This document shows positions 17,295-26,696 of a stretch of 64,000 nt of DNA, one piece after another. Both the position numbers and the translations under genes were made by a program. The stretch is from Brevibacterium sp. RIT 803. GTDB taxonomy: Bacteria > Actinomycetota > Actinomycetes > Actinomycetales > Brevibacteriaceae. Location of the stretch: contig NZ_JAFEMW010000005.1 in the NCBI RefSeq assembly GCF_016892625.1, positions 186,001 to 250,000 on the forward strand. Reading direction: 5' to 3'. Below the pieces are notes generated by a model, which was given only the letters and a program-made list of their open reading frames with translations, did no database searches and had not been told where the DNA came from. The first letter of the stretch is position 1. Each line of letters opens with the position of its first letter.

Positions 17295-18596
17295 ATGAGT
17301 TCCTCCACCGCGAATCCGCAGCAAGAGCCCGTGCTCGAGGCGACTCCGGAACGTCTCCTTGCCGCACGCAAGGCCGTCATCTCCAGCTCGATCGGTGCAG
17401 CCCTCGAATGGTTCGACATCATCGTCTTCGCGTCGTTCGCCGTCGTGATCTCGGAGATCTTCTACCCCGAGGGTGATCCGGTCTTCTCCCTCATCCTCAC
17501 GTTCGCCACGTTCGCGATCTCCTACCTGGTCCGCCCCATCGGTGGTCTGGTCCTGGGCCGGTTCGCCGATCGACGCGGACGTAAGCCGGCGCTGACACTG
17601 ACACTGTTCCTCATGATGCTCGGCACGCTGCTCATGGCGATTGCCCCGACCTATTCGCAGATCGGTATCTGGGGCGCGCTCATCATCCTGACTTCCCGAC
17701 TGCTGCAGGGATTCTCCGCCGGCGGCGAGTTCGGCACAGCGACGACCTTCCTTGTGGAGACCGCTCCGCACCGGAAGATGTACTACGCCTCCTGGCAGAT
17801 CGCCAGCCAGGGCGCGTCGATGGCCTTGGCCTCGGCCTTCGGATTCGCCCTCAATACCTATCTCTCCGATGAAGCTCTCCATTCGTGGGGGTGGAGGGTG
17901 CCGTTCCTCATCGGTCTCCTCGTCGGACCCGTCGGACTCTACATCCGCTCCAAGCTCGACGAGACCGAGGAGTTCACGTCGAGGCCCCCGGCGAAGTCGC
18001 CCCTACGCACGCTCTTCGCCAACCACTGGGGTCGCATCCTCGCAGCCTCCGCATCGGTCGGTGTCGCCACGATCTCCGTGTACATGATCCTCTTCATGCC
18101 GACATTCGCAATGTCGAACCTGGGCATCTCACCGACGGCGGCCTACCTCGGCGGCATTCTGGCCGGTCTGATCTGCCTGATCGGCTCACCGCTGGTGGGT
18201 CGCCTTGCCGATCGCGTCGGTCCCGCGCGGATCATGACCTATGCTGCGGTCGCGGCCCTGGTGCTCGCGTGGCCGCTGTTCCAGCTCATCGTCACCCAGC
18301 GCAGCGTGCCCGCGTTCATCTTCGTCATCGCCGTGCTCGGTGTGATCATGGCGTTCTACTTCGCGCCGATGCCCGGAATGCTCTCCGTGCTGTTCCCTGC
18401 CGAGATCAGGGGCACCGGTCTGTCCACGGCATACAACATCGGTGTGACGCTCCTCGGTGGCATTGCTCCCTTGGTGCTCACGTGGCTGCTCGATATCACC
18501 GGTTCACTGAACTCGCCGAGCGTCTACTATATGGGAGTCGCCGTGCTCTCCCTCATCGGCCTGTCCTTCGTCCGCAGGCACTACGGCCAGCGCTGA
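17295..18596 (+). CDS. MFS transporter, metabolite:H+ symporter (MHS) family
   Basis: A 433-residue permease with 12 predicted membrane helices. MHS hallmarks are ALEWFDIIVFASFA in helix 1, RPIGGLVLGRFADRRGRKPAL between helices 2 and 3, and RLLQGFSAGGEFGTATTFLVE in helix 5, as in ShiA, ProP and KgtP-type importers of organic acids or compatible solutes. It starts 5 bases after argE with AAAGTAGG as ribosome site, so the pair forms an operon. It probably imports the acylated amino acid or dicarboxylate acted on by the M20 enzyme; this is inferred from context only. Confidence 0.9.
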   Translation: MSSSTANPQQEPVLEATPERLLAARKAVISSSIGAALEWFDIIVFASFAVVISEIFYPEGDPVFSLILTFATFAISYLVRPIGGLVLGRFADRRGRKPALTLTLFLMMLGTLLMAIAPTYSQIGIWGALIILTSRLLQGFSAGGEFGTATTFLVETAPHRKMYYASWQIASQGASMALASAFGFALNTYLSDEALHSWGWRVPFLIGLLVGPVGLYIRSKLDETEEFTSRPPAKSPLRTLFANHWGRILAASASVGVATISVYMILFMPTFAMSNLGISPTAAYLGGILAGLICLIGSPLVGRLADRVGPARIMTYAAVAALVLAWPLFQLIVTQRSVPAFIFVIAVLGVIMAFYFAPMPGMLSVLFPAEIRGTGLSTAYNIGVTLLGGIAPLVLTWLLDITGSLNSPSVYYMGVAVLSLIGLSFVRRHYGQR

Positions 18597-18749
18597 GGCA
18601 GATGGCAGGGCCCGACTGACTCCGGCGACCGGCCTTCCGGCTTGCCGGCATGCCTCCCCGTCATCGCGCCCTGCCCTCAGAAGGCCCGCGCAGAATGTGG
18701 CCTCGGGGTCCAGCCTCGCTTCGCGCCCCAGTCGTCGAGAGCAGACAAA

Positions 18750-18789
18750 AACGTCGAGGGGACACTCTGTAGAGTGTCCCCTCGACGTT
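18750..18789 (-). terminator. Intrinsic terminator after rplI
   Basis: A 19-bp perfect inverted repeat, AACGTCGAGGGGACACTCT (18750-18768) and its complement (18771-18789). Read leftward it ends in TTTTTG, so it terminates the rplI operon; it can also stop the rightward transporter transcript. Confidence 0.9.
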
Positions 18790-18851
18790 CAGCTCTGCTT
18801 TCGACTACGAGTCGAACTGACCAATGGCCAGCCGGACTCGCTGCGGAAGCA

Positions 18852-19310
18852 TCAGGCCTTGCCGACGACCTCGAACTTGGCGTTCGCGGTGATCTCGTCG
18901 TTGACGCGCACGGTAGCGGTGTAGCTGCCGGAGGTCTTGACGTGAGCAGGCAGTGCAACCTGACGACGATCGAAGTCGTGTCCGGTTGCGGTGTTCAGCG
19001 CCTCGGCCACAAGTGCCGGGGTCACGGCGCCGAAGAGGCGACCGTTCTTGCCGGACTTGAGCTCGATGCGAGCGCTGGAGGATTCCAGCTGAGCCTTGAC
19101 CTTGACTGCTTCATCGTGGTCGGCGATCTGCTTGGCCTGGCGGGTCTTGCGGAGAGCAAGGACATGCTTCTCTGCACCGGCGGACCATGCGGATGCCCAG
19201 CCACGGGGCAGCAGCAGGTTACGTGCGTATCCGGCCCGAACCTCGACGATGTCGCCGGCGGCTCCCAGACCATCAACTTCCTGGTTAAGAATTACTTTAC
19301 GGTTTGACAT
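18852..19310 (-). CDS. rplI: 50S ribosomal protein bL9
   Basis: A 152-residue L9. The N-terminal rRNA-binding domain holds VILNQEVDGLGAAGDIVEVRAGYARNLLLPRG, the family signature; a central long helix (about residues 45-80, AEKHVLALRKTRQAKQIADHDEAVK) connects to the C-terminal domain with GRLFGAVTP. Usual length. L9 binds 23S rRNA near the L1 stalk and helps maintain reading frame. It is the last gene of rpsF-ssb-rpsR-rplI and is followed by a strong terminator. Confidence 0.98.
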   Translation of the reverse strand: MSNRKVILNQEVDGLGAAGDIVEVRAGYARNLLLPRGWASAWSAGAEKHVLALRKTRQAKQIADHDEAVKVKAQLESSSARIELKSGKNGRLFGAVTPALVAEALNTATGHDFDRRQVALPAHVKTSGSYTATVRVNDEITANAKFEVVGKA

Positions 19311-19325
19311 GTTCTCACCCTCCGA

Positions 19326-19565
19326 TCAGCGAGCAGTGCTCGAGTAGGGCAGAAGTGCCATCTCGCGGGCGTTCTTAACGGCCTTCGCGATGACGCGCTG
19401 TTCCTGCACGGTCACGCCGGTGACGCGACGGGCACGGATCTTGCCGCGGTCGGAAATGAACTTACGGAGCGTAGCGGTGTCCTTGTAGTGGATCTTCGCC
19501 GCTTCGCCCTTCTTGAGCGGATTAGCCTTCTTCTTGATAGGCTTCCGGATCTCTGGCTTGGCCAT
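19326..19565 (-). CDS. rpsR: 30S ribosomal protein bS18, cysteine-free form
   Basis: A 79-residue S18 that pairs with S6 on the platform of the small subunit. The conserved [22 protein letters not shown] and [11 protein letters not shown] segments are intact. There is no cysteine at all: the zinc-binding pairs of many S18 proteins are replaced by [11 protein letters not shown] and by GVTVQEQ. Zinc-free S18 is common in Micrococcales, so this may be the only or the zinc-starvation copy; that depends on whether another rpsR exists elsewhere. It lies 15 bases before rplI. Confidence 0.98.
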   Translation of the reverse strand: MAKPEIRKPIKKKANPLKKGEAAKIHYKDTATLRKFISDRGKIRARRVTGVTVQEQRVIAKAVKNAREMALLPYSSTAR

Positions 19566-19601
19566 GAGTATCTCCTGATTTACGAAATGTCTTGAACGTG
19601 T

Positions 19602-20243
19602 TTAGAACGGTGGCTCATCGGCGCCCGGGTTGCCCCAGCCGCCGTTGCCGCCCTGTGGACTCGATGATGCCCACGGGTCGTTTGCCGGTGCATTGTTCCC
19701 CTGGCCGTAACCGCCCTGGCGCTGACCACCCTGCTGCGAGCCACCCTGTTGCGGGTTGCCCTGCTGTGGGTTGTTGCCCCAGCCCGACGACTGCTGCTGA
19801 GAGAAGCCACCCTGTTGGGAGCCTCCGCCCTGCTGCGCTCCGCCGAAGTTACCGCCACCGGAGAATCCGCCTCCGCTGCGTTCATTCTTCGTCACCTGAG
19901 CGGTGGCGCGTCGCAGGCTGGGGCCGACTTCGTCGACGTCCAGTTCCATGACGGTGCGCTTTTCGCCTTCTTTGGTTTCGAAGGACCGCGACTTGAGGCG
20001 GCCCTGAACGACGACCCGAGTACCACGCTGCAAGGATTCGGCTACGTTTTCGCCCATCTCACGCCACACCGAGCAGCGAAGGAACAGGGTTTCCCCGTCC
20101 TTGAACTCGTTGGACTGACGGTCGAACATACGCGGCGTCGAAGCCACGGTGAAGTTTGCGACCGCAGCACCGTTAGGTGTGAAGCGCAGTTCGGGATCAC
20201 TTGTCAGGTTCCCGACGACCGTGATGACTGTTTCGCCTGCCAT
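19602..20243 (-). CDS. ssb: Single-stranded DNA-binding protein
   Basis: A 213-residue SSB. The OB-fold covers about residues 1-110 ([22 protein letters not shown], then [18 protein letters not shown]). A Gly/Gln-rich disordered linker (about 125-200) follows, with many GGSQQGG-like runs, and the acidic tip ADEPPF recruits partner proteins such as RecG, PriA and RecO. The bacterial tetramer protects ssDNA during replication and repair. It is encoded between rpsF and rpsR, the classical order, with AAGGAG before the ATG. The linker is longer and richer in Gln than in E. coli SSB, as is usual for actinomycetes. Confidence 0.97.
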   Translation of the reverse strand: MAGETVITVVGNLTSDPELRFTPNGAAVANFTVASTPRMFDRQSNEFKDGETLFLRCSVWREMGENVAESLQRGTRVVVQGRLKSRSFETKEGEKRTVMELDVDEVGPSLRRATAQVTKNERSGGGFSGGGNFGGAQQGGGSQQGGFSQQQSSGWGNNPQQGNPQQGGSQQGGQRQGGYGQGNNAPANDPWASSSPQGGNGGWGNPGADEPPF

Positions 20244-20276
20244 TGACTGCTCCTTGAAACGAGGTGCTTGACGCTA

Positions 20277-20567
20277 TTACTTGGCGTCTGGGCGGAGGAT
20301 CTTGGTGCGCAGGACGGACTCGTTGAGTCCGAGCTGACGATCGAGTTCCTTGGTCGTTGCAGGCTCTGCGTGGAAATCAACCACGACGTAGAAGCCTTCG
20401 GACTTCTTCTGGATGTCGTAGGCGAAGCGCCTGCGTCCCCAGATGTCCACGTTGTCGACGGTTCCGTTTTCAGCCGGGACAACCTTCATCAGTTTGTCCA
20501 CGGTGTCAGCCAACGTCCGCTCTTCGGTTTCGTTGTCAAGAATGAGCATGAGCTCGTAATGACGCAT
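20277..20567 (-). CDS. rpsF: 30S ribosomal protein bS6
   Basis: A 96-residue S6, the partner of S18. [11 protein letters not shown] opens the ferredoxin-like fold, and the end is [23 protein letters not shown]. No C-terminal glutamate tail. The ATG has the strong site AGGAGGTGGGTGAC. It is the first gene of the S6-SSB-S18-L9 operon, with a promoter at 20679-20708. In several bacteria the S6:S18 complex binds the rpsF leader; the hairpin at 20596-20614 in the leader is the only candidate here. Confidence 0.97.
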   Translation of the reverse strand: MRHYELMLILDNETEERTLADTVDKLMKVVPAENGTVDNVDIWGRRRFAYDIQKKSEGFYVVVDFHAEPATTKELDRQLGLNESVLRTKILRPDAK

Positions 20568-20595
20568 CTGTCACCCACCTCCTCTGGTCTTTGCG

Positions 20596-20614
20596 GCCAT
20601 GGTCGTTCCATGGC
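20596..20614 (-). ncRNA. rpsF leader hairpin
   Basis: A 7-bp perfect stem (GCCATGG...CCATGGC) with a 5-base loop in the rpsF leader, about 30 bases before the start. It may be part of an autoregulatory S6:S18 leader, but no diagnostic CCG bulge is evident. Confidence 0.25.
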
Positions 20615-20678
20615 AGGAGGGCATATGCATGTCCGTTCCAGCCCCCACGATGGTCGTGAAATGGGAACAGACCTCCAC

Positions 20679-20708
20679 AGTCTAGTGGACGCGCACCGGT
20701 GGTGTCAT
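20679..20708 (-). promoter_or_regulatory. rpsF operon promoter
   Basis: On the minus strand: -35 ATGACA (20708-20703), 18-base spacer, -10 TAGACT (20684-20679). This is a near-consensus housekeeping promoter. It overlaps the end of the upstream GT87-like gene and gives a leader of about 105 bases. Confidence 0.55.
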
Positions 20709-22030
20709 GTCGGATTCCCGTGCCCTTGGACACGGACCGTGGGATGGTCATCGTCGACTCGCCGAGGAGGTCCTGTCCTGAGCAGTCGACCGCGGATCCG
20801 TCGCCGGTACAGATTCTCACCCGCGCAGATGACGACAGCGACGAGGACGAGCAGTCGCAGGAGAGTCAGGAGTGCGACGAATGTCGGTTCAAGGCCTTTG
20901 TCCGCTTCGATCGCGGTGACTTCGCCGAGGTGGACGGCAATGGCGAAGGCCGCCTCCGCCAGTGCCCAGAAGATGAGCACCCACCAGCGACGGACTGTGA
21001 GCGCGAAGAACGGCAGGATCCAGAGACTGTCCCAGGGCATCATCCCCGGCGCCAGCAGCAGGCAGCCACCGATGAGGAGGCAGGCGGAGACGGCTGGGTC
21101 GAGTCCTGCTCTGCGCACCATGTACAGCGCGATGGTGACCGCGGCGATGACACCCGCACTGGCGATGATCCACACCGGCGCCCACACCTCGGCGGTTCCC
21201 AGGCGCGCCATGACGAGGATCGAGGCGAAAGACCCACCGTCGACGGCGTCGCCCATCCAGTCCACGATCCGTTCGACGGCGCTGCCGTCGATGACCAGGA
21301 TGAGCGCCGAGGTGATTGTGAGCGCGGCGAGCATCATCCGCGGATCCCGGGGGCGCAGCCTTCCGGCCGGGTGCGGCCCAGCGAGACACAGCGCGAGCAC
21401 GACCAGAAGGGCCAGCGGGTTGACGAATGAGGCTATGCCGAGCAGGACCCCGGACAGCCACGGTCGAGGGGTCACCGGCGACGATCCGACGAAGATGACC
21501 ATGGCCCACACGCTCAGCGCCAAAGCCACCGGGTCCAGGGTCGAGCCCAAGGTGAAGAGGATGACCGGGGAGGCGAAGGCCGCGACCAGCCAAGCTCGCT
21601 GCCTGGCGAGGACCAGGAGTGCGACGCCGAGAGCGGCGAAGGCGATGACGTTGACGAGTAGAACGAACGTCATGAAGACGGAGACGTCGTCGGTCACGAG
21701 CTTCATCAGCTGGACGAAGCGGGCATCGATCACCGACAGTCCGGCCATCCCTCCGTGGGAGCGACCCAGGGCCTCCTCAGGATTGGTCTGACCGAGGAAT
21801 GCCGTGGACAGAGGTCCGGAGCACATCCTCGCCGAGGCGGATGGCTGTGCGTAGCCCGAACTCAGACAGGGGCCCTGCAGGGCGAGAGCGAGAAAGGTCA
21901 TCAGGCCGAGGATTCCGGCGAAGATGTAGGCCTGGCCACGCCTGTAACGTGCTCCCGCAGATGCGAGATGAATGCCGTCCGGACCGCCGAGCAGAGGCTC
22001 GGCGATCCGGGTGCTGGACAGAGAAGGCAT
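20705..22030 (-). CDS. GT87/DUF2029-like polytopic membrane protein
   Basis: A 441-residue membrane protein with about 10-11 hydrophobic helices, beginning with QAYIFAGILGLMTFLALALQG. In mycobacteria the gene between ponA1 and rpsF (Rv0051) encodes the same kind of protein, a GT-C-fold glycosyltransferase-like protein of the GT87/DUF2029 group. Such enzymes use polyprenyl-phosphate sugars at the outer face of the membrane. The large periplasmic loop after helix 1 carries Cys residues (PCLSSG, RMCSG) that could form a disulfide. It starts 12 bases after the PBP stop, so the two are co-transcribed. Donor and acceptor are unknown. Confidence 0.75.
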   Translation of the reverse strand: MPSLSSTRIAEPLLGGPDGIHLASAGARYRRGQAYIFAGILGLMTFLALALQGPCLSSGYAQPSASARMCSGPLSTAFLGQTNPEEALGRSHGGMAGLSVIDARFVQLMKLVTDDVSVFMTFVLLVNVIAFAALGVALLVLARQRAWLVAAFASPVILFTLGSTLDPVALALSVWAMVIFVGSSPVTPRPWLSGVLLGIASFVNPLALLVVLALCLAGPHPAGRLRPRDPRMMLAALTITSALILVIDGSAVERIVDWMGDAVDGGSFASILVMARLGTAEVWAPVWIIASAGVIAAVTIALYMVRRAGLDPAVSACLLIGGCLLLAPGMMPWDSLWILPFFALTVRRWWVLIFWALAEAAFAIAVHLGEVTAIEADKGLEPTFVALLTLLRLLVLVAVVICAGENLYRRRIRGRLLRTGPPRRVDDDHPTVRVQGHGNPT

Positions 22031-22042
22031 GACTAGAGGTTA

Positions 22043-24490
22043 CTAGTCGTCGACTCCGGGGCCTGTCGGTGGCTTAACGGGCAACCCGCCTGACCCCTCA
22101 TCATCAGACGATCCGCCATCTTCAGCGGCTCCACCGCCCCCGGTGTCGGAACCATTGCCATCCTTGGAACCGCCGGTGTCGGAACCATTGCCATCCTCGG
22201 AACCGCCGGTATCGCTGCTGTTGCCGTCTTTCGAACCGCTGTCATCGTTCGACGAGCCATTGTCCTCGCGACCGTCGGCGGAGTCCTTGGAGTCCTTGGA
22301 GCCGTCCTCCGAATCCTTCGAACCGTCGGCGTCCTTATCCTTGTCCTTGTCGTCGTCGTCCTTCGGCTTCTCGCTCGGCTCGTCGACTGGGGCCTTCTCG
22401 TCGGACCCGTCGCCGCCATCGCTGCCGCTCGGAGCCTCGGGTTCCGGCGCCTTGGGTTCGGGTTTCGGAACTGCCGGTGCGTTGGTGTTCTTAGGCTTCG
22501 GCTTGTCCGGCAGTTCGCCACGCTCGGGGAACTGTTCGACCTTGGTTCCCTGGAGCGCGTCCTGCATGTACTCAGTCCACACTTGAACAGGGAAAGACCC
22601 GCCCGTGACCTCGCCGCGGCCGCCGTAGGAGCCGATCGACATCTGCTTGCCGTCGACCTCACGGTAGAGGACCACTGATGTCGCAAGGTTCGGGGTGTAG
22701 CCCGAGAACCAGGCCGCCGTGTTGTTGTTCGTCGTACCGGTCTTGCCCGCTGCTGGTCGTCCGAGCTGCTGGGCATAGCTGCCCGAGCCGCCGTTGATGA
22801 CCTGCTGCAGAGCGAAGGAGGTCTCAGCTCCCACCGCTTTGTCGAAGACGCGCTTGCCCTTGGTCTCGCCCTTGTAGACCTCCGTGTCGTCGGCCCCCTG
22901 AGTGACCTTCTTGATCGTGTGCGTGTCATGGTGGACACCGTTGGCGGCGAAGGTCGCGTAGGCCGAGGCCATGTCGATCGGCTTCACGCTCGGTGTTCCC
23001 AACACGTTCGAGGGGTTCGGGGTGAGTCCGATGGAGCATCCGCCCGTGTCACCGGACTCCATCTCCTTGTCCGTGCAGTTGCCGCTCAGGCCCGCTCGCT
23101 GTGCCACGTCGACAGTCTTGTCCGGACCGACCTGGACATTGAGCGCGGCATAGGCCGTGTTGATCGAGGACTGGGTGGCCTTGAGCAGACTCACGGGACC
23201 GTAGCTCGTATTGCCGAAGTTCGACAGCTCCCATGGAGTGCCGTCGTTGTTCAGAGTCGTCGGACTCGTACCGGGGTAGGTATCGGTGAGTCGCACACCG
23301 TTCTCAAGCCCAGCCACCAAGGCGAAGGGCTTGAAGGTCGAACCGGCCTGCACATGGCTCTGCGTCGACGCGTTGAATGCCTGATCGAGGTAGTTCTTAC
23401 CGCCGTAGAAGGCCTCAATTCCACCGTTGTCAGGATTGATCGAGACCAATCCCGTCTGCAGCCCCTCCGGCTGATCGGACGGCAGGTTCTTGATGGCCTT
23501 CTCGGCCTGCTTCATCCGGTCCTCGTCGAAGGTAGTCGTGATGTTATAGCCACCACGGTCAAGCTGCGCCTCGGTGATGTCGAGCTTGCGCAGGGCCTCA
23601 CGGCGGACGAAGTCCCACATGTAGCCCTTCTGGCCGGACAGTGAAGATTCCTTGTTCTGCTTCTTCACCTTCGGCATCTCGATCTTGGCTGCCTGCTCCT
23701 CAGTGATGAAGCCCTCATCGACCATCGACTTCACGACGTAGTCGAAACGATCCTGGTAGACCTCAGGGTTGTCCGAGGGATCGGCCGCTCCTGGGCGCTG
23801 GATCATCGCTGCCAGCAAGGCCGACTCGCTGACGTCGAGGTCCTTCGCCGACTTATCGAAGTAGTTCTGGCTGGCAACCTCGATGCCATAAGACCGACGT
23901 CCGAGGTAGATGGTGTTGAGGTAATTGGCAAGGATGTCGTCCTTGCTTTGCTGCTGATCGATCTTCAGCGAGATGAACATCTCCTTGACCTTACGATCGA
24001 AGGAGTGCTCGTTCGTCAGGTAGAAGTTCTTCACGTACTGCTGCGTGATGGTCGATCCACCGCCGGCGTACTGATTGGTCGCCACACCGACGACTGCGCG
24101 GGAGAGTCCCTTGATGGAGATTCCGCGATTCTCGTAGAACGAGGTGTCTTCCGCAGCTACCGCAGCCTTCTGCATCGGCTCGGAGATCTCATCGATTCTG
24201 ACCGACTTCCGGTCCTCGACCTTGTACTGCCCGATGGGCGTCTTGCCATCGTTGTAGTAGATGGTCGAGGTCTGACCTGTGGCCTCTTGATTGGGTTCGG
24301 GGACGTCTGTGGTCGCATATCCGATCGAGAACAGCACGCAGAGGAGAATGACGATGCTGAGTCCGCCGACGACGAGCAGCCGGATGCTGGGCAGAAAACG
24401 CGTCCATCCGTGCACGCCTGAGCGCGGATAGTTGAGAATATTCTTCGTCTTCTTGCCTCTGGTTTTGGCTTGTCTTTGTCCCTTAGCCAC
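22043..24490 (-). CDS. Class A penicillin-binding protein (PonA-type)
   Basis: An 815-residue bifunctional peptidoglycan synthase. A basic cytoplasmic tail is followed by one membrane anchor (about 35-58) and the GT51 glycosyltransferase, with EDTSFYENRG near 114 and GGGSTITQQ near 143-151. The transpeptidase has SxxK in GSTFKPF (about 384), SxN in SSIN and KTGTT near 580. The last ~160 residues form a Pro/Asp/Ser/Gly-rich acidic tail with an 11-residue repeat (GNGSDTGGSKD). The GTG start has GGAGGACC upstream. It is the first gene of the ponA-GT87 pair, ahead of rpsF as in mycobacteria. It probably builds lateral or polar wall. Confidence 0.95.
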   Translation of the reverse strand: MAKGQRQAKTRGKKTKNILNYPRSGVHGWTRFLPSIRLLVVGGLSIVILLCVLFSIGYATTDVPEPNQEATGQTSTIYYNDGKTPIGQYKVEDRKSVRIDEISEPMQKAAVAAEDTSFYENRGISIKGLSRAVVGVATNQYAGGGSTITQQYVKNFYLTNEHSFDRKVKEMFISLKIDQQQSKDDILANYLNTIYLGRRSYGIEVASQNYFDKSAKDLDVSESALLAAMIQRPGAADPSDNPEVYQDRFDYVVKSMVDEGFITEEQAAKIEMPKVKKQNKESSLSGQKGYMWDFVRREALRKLDITEAQLDRGGYNITTTFDEDRMKQAEKAIKNLPSDQPEGLQTGLVSINPDNGGIEAFYGGKNYLDQAFNASTQSHVQAGSTFKPFALVAGLENGVRLTDTYPGTSPTTLNNDGTPWELSNFGNTSYGPVSLLKATQSSINTAYAALNVQVGPDKTVDVAQRAGLSGNCTDKEMESGDTGGCSIGLTPNPSNVLGTPSVKPIDMASAYATFAANGVHHDTHTIKKVTQGADDTEVYKGETKGKRVFDKAVGAETSFALQQVINGGSGSYAQQLGRPAAGKTGTTNNNTAAWFSGYTPNLATSVVLYREVDGKQMSIGSYGGRGEVTGGSFPVQVWTEYMQDALQGTKVEQFPERGELPDKPKPKNTNAPAVPKPEPKAPEPEAPSGSDGGDGSDEKAPVDEPSEKPKDDDDKDKDKDADGSKDSEDGSKDSKDSADGREDNGSSNDDSGSKDGNSSDTGGSEDGNGSDTGGSKDGNGSDTGGGGAAEDGGSSDDEGSGGLPVKPPTGPGVDD
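22141..22233. repeat. 33-bp tandem repeat in the PBP tail
   Basis: Three tandem copies, at 22141, 22174 and 22207, each 33 bases (11 codons). The last is partial and diverged. They encode the SDTGGSxDGNG repeats of the class A PBP C-terminus. Such in-frame repeats change copy number by slippage. Confidence 0.8.
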
Positions 24491-24876
24491 CCAAGGTCCT
24501 CCAGGTCAGTTTGCCTGCCGCATTGCGTGGCGACGAGGTTCGATAAGGTCACACTTGAGCTTCAGTCTGGCACGCGTTCTTTGGAACAGAGTGAAAATCC
24601 CCTGAATCCAGCGCCAAGTCACCCCAGTTGTTACTTGCAAGCACATATGAGTAGCGATGTATGCCCACTCTCACCAGCGATTTTACCGTTCCACCTAGGG
24701 ATCGACCACACCAAGTGGCGAATTGCTCACATTTAGCCGTTTTTTCAACTATTAGTCGCCTGTCGGCCCAACTTCGTGCATAGAACTGTGCACTCCAGAC
24801 CCGAACTGCTCATTGAGAGTAGGCCGCCGACGAATACTTTCCGTGCAGATTCGCCCTCAGCAATCGCCGAGGGCGG
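24491..24876. other. Intergenic region upstream of the PBP gene
   Basis: A 386-base gap between two leftward genes. The right end has a 7-bp inverted repeat (24852-24858/24869-24875) directly after the acyl-CoA synthetase stop, a possible weak terminator without a T-run. The rest must contain the PBP promoter. I see no gene, repeat or known site. Confidence 0.4.
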
Positions 24877-26583
24877 TCAGCTCTTGAGGTCGAAGTCCGT
24901 GTCTGCGTACTCCTTGCCTTCGACAGCCGGCTCACCGCTGAACGGATGCAGCTGGTCCTCACGGGCACGAAGTTCGACACGGCGGATCTTGCCGGAGATG
25001 GTCTTCGGCAGCTCGGAGAACTCGAGCCGGCGGATGCGCTTATAAGGGGCCAGGTGCTCACGGCAGTAGGCGAGGATCTCCCGAGCGGTGTCCGCGTTGG
25101 GCTCGAAACCACCCGCCACGACGACATAGGCCTTGGGAACAGCGAGACGGACAGGATCCGGCGAGGGGACCACAGCCGCCTCGGCGACGGCCTCGTGCTC
25201 GATGAGCACACTCTCAAGCTCGAACGGCGAGAGTCGATAGTCACTGGCCTTGAACACGTCGTCGGCGCGCCCGACATAGGTGATGTAACCGTTCTCGTCG
25301 CGTTCGGCCACGTCACCGGTGTGATAGACGCCGCCTTCGAAGGCTTCAGCGGTCTTCTCCTCATTGGACCAATATCCGCTGGTCAGTCCCAAGGGTCGCG
25401 GGTCGAGGCGAAGGCAGATCTCGCCTTCGTTGCCCTCTTCACCGGTCGCGGGATCGATGAGGACCACGTCGTAGCCGGGGAGCACCTTGCCCATGGAGCC
25501 GTATTTGAGCTCCTGATCAGGCGAGTTGCCGACCTGCAGCGTGGTCTCCGTCTGACCGTAGCCGTCGCGGATGAGCACATCCCATTCCTGCTTGACCCGG
25601 TCGATGACCTCCGGATTGAGGGGCTCGCCGGCACCCAGGGCGATCTTCGGCGGAGTCTTGAGATGGCTGAGGTCTGCCTGGATGAGCATGCGCCACACCG
25701 TCGGAGGAGCACAGAAGCTGGTCACGCCGACCCGGTCCATGGTCTCCATCAGGGCATTCGCGTCGAAGCGCGAGTAGTTGTAGAGGAAGACACAGGATTC
25801 GGCGATCCAGGGAGTGAAGATATTCGACCAGGCGTGCTTGGCCCAGCCGGGCGAGGCGACATTGAGGTGGACGTCGCCGGGCCTCAGCCCCATCCAGTAC
25901 ATCGTGGACAGGTGGCCGACGGGGTAGGACACGTGAGAATGGGCGACCATCTTCGCCTTCGAGGTCGTGCCCGAGGTGAAGTAGAGGAGGAGAAGGTCAT
26001 CAGCGCGGGAGGTGCCCTGCGGGTCGAAGCGTGAGTCTTCATCGTCGGCATCGACATAGCTGTAGTCCTGCTGGCGCGTCGCATCGTCACCGACGACGAT
26101 GCGCACCACCTCGGCGTCGACATCGTCGAACTTCGCGGCATCCTCAGATCCGGCGATGACGAACTCGGCCCTGCCGCGATCGACACGATCATTGAGGTCG
26201 ATCGGACCCAACTGGGTGGTTGTCGGCAGAAGGACCGCGCCGAGCTTGATGCCGGCGAGCATGGTCTCCCACAGCTCGACCTGGTTGTTGAGCATGATCA
26301 TGACGTGGTCGCCGCGCTTCACGCCTGACCGACGGAGGAAGTTGGCCACCTGATTCGAACGACGGGAGAGCTCCGCATAGCTCCACTTGCCCTCCGACCC
26401 GTCCTGCTCGACGATCCACAGGGCTGGGCTGTCGTTGCCCTCGGCAACCTTGTCGAACCAGTCGATGCCGAAGTTGAAGTGATCGAACCGCGGCCATTCG
26501 AAGCCGTCACCGGCCGCCGCGGCATCGCTGCGCAACTCGATCAGCTTGTCTCTGGCTGCACGGAACTCATCGGTCACAGTCAT
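24877..26583 (-). CDS. AMP-forming acyl-CoA synthetase
   Basis: A 568-residue ANL-family ligase related to medium-chain and acetyl-CoA synthetases. Visible are the P-loop LLLYFTSGTTSKAKMVAHSH, the A5 motif RDGYGQTETT, A7 YHTGDVAERDENGYITYVGR, A8 DDVFKASDYRLSPFELESVL and the catalytic Lys in ELPKTISGKIRRVELR. The N-terminal FNFGIDWFDKVAEG is typical of the medium-chain ACS group. It makes acyl-CoA plus AMP and PPi from a carboxylate. The ATG has GAGGAGA 7 bases upstream; a longer frame reaches 26619. It is transcribed alone; its regulation is not visible. Confidence 0.92.
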   Translation of the reverse strand: MTVTDEFRAARDKLIELRSDAAAAGDGFEWPRFDHFNFGIDWFDKVAEGNDSPALWIVEQDGSEGKWSYAELSRRSNQVANFLRRSGVKRGDHVMIMLNNQVELWETMLAGIKLGAVLLPTTTQLGPIDLNDRVDRGRAEFVIAGSEDAAKFDDVDAEVVRIVVGDDATRQQDYSYVDADDEDSRFDPQGTSRADDLLLLYFTSGTTSKAKMVAHSHVSYPVGHLSTMYWMGLRPGDVHLNVASPGWAKHAWSNIFTPWIAESCVFLYNYSRFDANALMETMDRVGVTSFCAPPTVWRMLIQADLSHLKTPPKIALGAGEPLNPEVIDRVKQEWDVLIRDGYGQTETTLQVGNSPDQELKYGSMGKVLPGYDVVLIDPATGEEGNEGEICLRLDPRPLGLTSGYWSNEEKTAEAFEGGVYHTGDVAERDENGYITYVGRADDVFKASDYRLSPFELESVLIEHEAVAEAAVVPSPDPVRLAVPKAYVVVAGGFEPNADTAREILAYCREHLAPYKRIRRLEFSELPKTISGKIRRVELRAREDQLHPFSGEPAVEGKEYADTDFDLKS

Positions 26584-26696
26584 CAGGATCTCCTCACATC
26601 GTCGCCTGCGCCACACCATGTGACCGCAAGCACAAACATACGCGAATTACGAAGTTATCAGTTGGTGTGAGGACGACAACAGGCGGGGGTGGAGAC

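Noticed and set aside
20268-21791. 507-codon frame opposite rpsF and the GT87-like gene
   Set aside because: Ser/Arg/Thr-rich antisense reading without domains; the opposite genes are well supported.
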